A stretch of DNA of 8,804 nt from Methanosarcinales archaeon (lineage in GTDB: Archaea > Halobacteriota > Methanosarcinia > Methanosarcinales > Methanogasteraceae), in contig JAUWGA010000070.1 in the NCBI GenBank assembly GCA_030606635.1, positions 1 through 8,804 on the forward strand. The letters run 5' to 3'. The position numbers were made by a program, and so were the translations under genes. Of the stretch, positions 6,225 to 8,804 are shown piece after piece (positions within the stretch are counted from its first letter, which is position 1; every line of letters starts with the position of its first letter). The notes under the pieces were generated by a model that saw only the letters and a list, made by a program, of their open reading frames with translations, had not been told where the DNA came from and searched no databases.

Positions 6225-7601
6225 ATGCAAAGTGAAATCCGGACAATTCTTACTACAGTCCTTGGCAGGATCAAACCGACTCCTGTAGAGCGCGATGAAC
6301 TTGCGAAACTCGCACGCAGGATTGCGGGATATGTCGAAGAAGAGGGAGTGCCTTGCGAATTGGTCGGATCTGCGGCACGAAATACATGGATTTCCGGAGA
6401 ACACGATCTGGATCTCTTCATAATGTTCCCGGTCACGTTAACACGGGAGGAACTGGAGGACGAGGGTCTGCGTATCGCAAAATCGGCCGCGGAGCGTGCA
6501 GACAGTTATGAAATACGGTATGCAGAGCATCCTTATGTTCATGGTAGATTTGAGGGGTGTAGGGTCGATCTTGTGCCGTGTTATCGGTTATCCAGCGCGA
6601 GTGAACTTAAATCTGCGGTAGATCGAACCCCTTTTCACAATCAGTACATCTTGTCCAAGATTGGAGGATTGGAGGATGATGTACTGCTGCTCAAGCAATT
6701 TATGAAACGTGCTAACGTTTACGGATCCGAACTTCGGGTGTGTGGTTTCTCTGGATTCCTTTGTGAGTTATTAATCCTCCATTACGGATCGTTTCAGGGG
6801 GTGCTCGATGCTGCCTGCGACTGGAGGGACGGTCTGATGATCGAGCCCGGATGTGGCACGTCCCAGCGTTCCCAGGATACCGGGGTCGGTCACGGCGGGG
6901 TCTGGGAGCCGCTCTGCATGATCGATCCGACCGACCCGCACCGCAACGTCGCAGCCGCGCTCTCGCTCGACCAGTTCTACGTCTTTGTGGATGCAGCACG
7001 CGGGTTTCTGGCAGAGCCGTCGATCGAGTGCTTCTTTGCAGAACCGTCGCCTCACATCGATAAACCGGAGATGGTGGCAGCAATGGAGGCGAGGGGGACT
7101 GATCTGCTCGCAATCGTCTTTGAGATACCTGATATGGTCGAGGACATCGCATACCCGCAGTTGTACAAGATGCGAGAGTCGGTGCTCGCCCTATTATCGG
7201 AGCACGAATTCACGGTAATTAGGAGTGCCGCAAGCGTTCTGCCTGCGAGCGAGACCACAGATACCGTGGTGCTGTTAATCGAACTTATGTCCGGGAAGCT
7301 CCCGCCGCTCCGGAAACACGCTGGTCCGCCTGCGTATATGCGGAAACACGCAGAACGGTTCAAGATGAAGCTTGCGGATGAAGATACGTTTTCTAATGTG
7401 TATATCGAGGATGGGCGGTATGTTGTCGATCTCTGCCGGACGTACCGATCAGCAAAAGACCTGCTTGAGTCTGAACTTCATTCCCGCGCGCTTGGGAAAC
7501 AGCTGCGCAAGGAAGCCCGCGAGGGATATGCTGTGCTTGAGGGGGGGGAGATCGCTGACGCGGTCGATCTTGCGTTTTTAAGCAGGTATTTCAAGAAATG
7601 A
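6225..7601 (+). CDS. cca: CCA-adding tRNA nucleotidyltransferase, archaeal class I
   Basis: This 458-residue enzyme adds or repairs the 3'-terminal CCA of tRNAs from CTP and ATP in the cytoplasm, without a nucleic acid template. The nucleotidyltransferase head has GSAARNTWISG (49-59) followed by the metal-binding Asp61 and Asp63, with the third carboxylate Asp115 in RVDLVPCY. Family blocks follow in order: SYEIRYAEHPYVHG (94-107), SAVDRTPFHNQYI (130-142), VYGSELRVCGFSGFLCELLI (165-184) and DPTDPHRNVAAALSLD (234-249). The length is slightly above the usual 430-450; the extra residues appear mainly near 208-228, a Gly/Ser/Gln-rich stretch. The start at 6225 places the first helix as in characterised homologues. 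No clear Shine-Dalgarno or TATA box precedes it. It is a stand-alone gene, unrelated in function to its neighbours. Confidence 0.97.
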   Translation: MQSEIRTILTTVLGRIKPTPVERDELAKLARRIAGYVEEEGVPCELVGSAARNTWISGEHDLDLFIMFPVTLTREELEDEGLRIAKSAAERADSYEIRYAEHPYVHGRFEGCRVDLVPCYRLSSASELKSAVDRTPFHNQYILSKIGGLEDDVLLLKQFMKRANVYGSELRVCGFSGFLCELLILHYGSFQGVLDAACDWRDGLMIEPGCGTSQRSQDTGVGHGGVWEPLCMIDPTDPHRNVAAALSLDQFYVFVDAARGFLAEPSIECFFAEPSPHIDKPEMVAAMEARGTDLLAIVFEIPDMVEDIAYPQLYKMRESVLALLSEHEFTVIRSAASVLPASETTDTVVLLIELMSGKLPPLRKHAGPPAYMRKHAERFKMKLADEDTFSNVYIEDGRYVVDLCRTYRSAKDLLESELHSRALGKQLRKEAREGYAVLEGGEIADAVDLAFLSRYFKK

Positions 7602-7632
7602 TACCGGCGTGGACCTGCGCCCCCTACATTCC

Positions 7633-8679
7633 TCATCGCTTAAGCGCCCACCATCCCCCGAATGATAGAAGCGCTATCGCAGCCGCCACAATCCACCACC
7701 TATTCGCCAGAAGCTTCTCTGAAAACGGCACCTTCGGAGCCACGGAAACCCCGATCTGCATCGGATCCGAGATCCGGATATCGCCATCCTCACCCATAAA
7801 CCTGATCCCTGTGCTTATACCATACACCTTTGGAACCGCGCTCCGGTCGGTGCTGACACGAAAGTGCGCGGTCACCGACTCGCCAGGCAGAATCGTGCCG
7901 AGACGCTCCTGATTCGTAACCGCAGTAAATGGTAGCATGCCACTTACGCGAGCGATCGCATCTGTTGCGGTCTCTTCACCGGTATTTTGGTATGTGACGT
8001 TTAAAAATCCGGTCCCTCCGACCTGTAGATCGGATACAACGCCGGTGACCTCGAAGTCAGACTCTTTCTTGACCACGATCACGATAGTATAGTTCTCTAC
8101 CCCGGTCGTATTCCAGTAATTGATATTCGGCTTATCAGGGGTACCGCTCACCTGCACATTCCAGATGTGGTCGTAACAGGTCTCCATACGGAGATGATAC
8201 GTGCCGGCGGGTGCATCATCATCGATACGGATCGGAAACCATACCGTTCCAGTTTCGCCCGCTCCGATGGACTCGATATCCTGCACATCTACCGTGACAT
8301 CGACCGGCGCACCGTCTGCAAAGAGCACGACGTCGACATTGTTTGCGCACGATTTTTCGATCTCTACCCCCAGTTCGGTTTCAGCAAGTTCGGTCTCGTC
8401 GTCATAGTCCTCTTCACTGGAATCGAGATATTTATCGCCCTTGATTCGGTAGATCGCCCCGTAATTCTGAAGCGTAATCTCAAGTACCGCATCCTCGCCG
8501 CGATAAAACTCGCAATCCCCGACAAGCGTCGCAAGCAGGTATGGCTCGCCTGTGACATCATAGTAATTCGTGGATCGTGTGTAGCTCTCAGGGATGTACT
8601 CGCTTCCGATCGCAACCGGAACCGCGAGCAATAGAGCGGTTGCGACGATGGCAATTATAGAAACAATCTTCGTTCGCAC
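7633..8679 (-). CDS. Secreted, C-terminally anchored COG1361/NEW3-like protein
   Basis: This 348-residue surface protein resembles archaeal COG1361 'S-layer domain' proteins built of NEW3/CARDB-like beta domains. Residues 1-25 form a signal peptide (hydrophobic core IVSIIAIVATALLLAV). Ig-like blocks follow: about 45-205, containing an acidic insert (SSEEDYDDETELAE, 88-101) and Cys56, Cys111 and Cys168; and about 208-315 (DFEVTGVVSDLQVGGTGFLN onward, with an LPGES motif). A C-terminal membrane helix (about 327-344) is followed by KR, so the bulk faces outside. The start is GTG at 8679, supported by AGGTGATC four bases upstream. It follows the upstream membrane gene by 14 bases, so the two form an operon. 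Such proteins often accompany membrane transporters in methanogens, but the partner here is mostly outside the window, so its role is unproven. Confidence 0.88.
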   Translation of the reverse strand: MRTKIVSIIAIVATALLLAVPVAIGSEYIPESYTRSTNYYDVTGEPYLLATLVGDCEFYRGEDAVLEITLQNYGAIYRIKGDKYLDSSEEDYDDETELAETELGVEIEKSCANNVDVVLFADGAPVDVTVDVQDIESIGAGETGTVWFPIRIDDDAPAGTYHLRMETCYDHIWNVQVSGTPDKPNINYWNTTGVENYTIVIVVKKESDFEVTGVVSDLQVGGTGFLNVTYQNTGEETATDAIARVSGMLPFTAVTNQERLGTILPGESVTAHFRVSTDRSAVPKVYGISTGIRFMGEDGDIRISDPMQIGVSVAPKVPFSEKLLANRWWIVAAAIALLSFGGWWALKR

Positions 8680-8683
8680 CAGA

Positions 8684-8691
8684 GATCACCT
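8684..8691 (-). promoter_or_regulatory. Ribosome binding site supporting a GTG start
   Basis: AGGTGATC on the minus strand lies four bases before the GTG at 8679. This extended match to the archaeal anti-Shine-Dalgarno sequence, together with the signal peptide beginning at that codon, supports the non-ATG start of the COG1361-like gene. Confidence 0.75.
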
Positions 8692-8693
8692 GC

Positions 8694-8804
8694 TCAATCG
8701 TCCTGTTCATCCGTTCTCGAGGCGTTCCTGTTCCAGGCAACGTTCATGAGATAGTACCGCACTCCGGTTGCCACGAGCACGAGAAGTATGAGCAACACAG
8801 CCGG
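8694..8804 (-). CDS. 3' end of a membrane protein gene (partial)
   Basis: The right edge contains the last 36 codons of a minus-strand gene ending in TGA at 8696-8694. The encoded tail is a hydrophobic helix (AVLLILLVLVATGV), then RYYLMNVAWNRN and an acidic end (RTDEQDD), so this is the last membrane helix and short tail of a membrane protein. Its stop lies 14 bases before the GTG of the COG1361-like gene, implying one transcript. A transporter subunit or a second anchored surface protein are both possible; too little is visible to name a family. Confidence 0.7.
   Translation of the reverse strand, partial: PAVLLILLVLVATGVRYYLMNVAWNRNASRTDEQDD

Noticed and set aside
6712..7152. Long minus-strand open frame inside the CCA-adding enzyme gene
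   Set aside because: It is a shadow of a gene with clear motifs on the plus strand. Its translation is Arg/Pro-rich low-complexity sequence typical of antisense frames in GC-rich coding DNA.

Overview
The window looks like a fragment of a euryarchaeal chromosome, probably a methanogen or methanotroph relative from the Methanomicrobia broad group; that placement is an inference from gene content. Support for Archaea: an archaeal-type (class I) CCA-adding enzyme, BRE/TATA-like promoters spaced for leaderless transcripts (78-86 before the channel, 5084-5089 before the DUF58 gene), strong GGAGG/GGTGATC ribosome binding sites elsewhere, and COG1361-like secreted and BatA-like membrane proteins of a kind common in euryarchaea.

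Layout. Positions 110-925 (+) encode a six-helix voltage-gated potassium channel ending in a zinc ribbon. It converges on a small cyclophilin (951-1370, -). A 275-base spacer follows, holding four CGAAT motifs at an exact 9-base period. Next is a minus-strand operon read 5057 to 1646: a DUF58 protein, a BatA-like von Willebrand A (VWA) membrane protein, and an unrecognised helical 228-residue protein, with tight gene junctions. No MoxR ATPase, the usual partner, lies in the window. Divergent from this operon is a small secreted domain protein (5397-5849, +) with a long leader that can fold into three perfect helices in a pseudoknot-like arrangement, and a good hairpin plus T-tract terminator behind it.

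Positions about 5901-6147 are a second, broken copy of the DUF58/VWA gene junction in the same orientation, about 1.8 kb from the intact one. It keeps the last 47 codons of DUF58 and the first codons of the VWA gene. Then come the tRNA CCA-adding enzyme (6225-7601, +) and, convergent to it, a secreted and C-terminally anchored COG1361/NEW3-like protein (7633-8679, -). That protein follows the 3' end of another membrane protein, which runs off the right edge.

The clearest points for a second look are the truncated operon duplication, the structured leader of the secreted protein gene, the missing standard start codon of the VWA gene (its conserved N-terminus lies in frame upstream of the first TTG), and the unrecognised third gene of the DUF58-VWA operon. 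No rRNA, tRNA, CRISPR array or insertion sequence was seen. I did not find a complete new system that I could defend.
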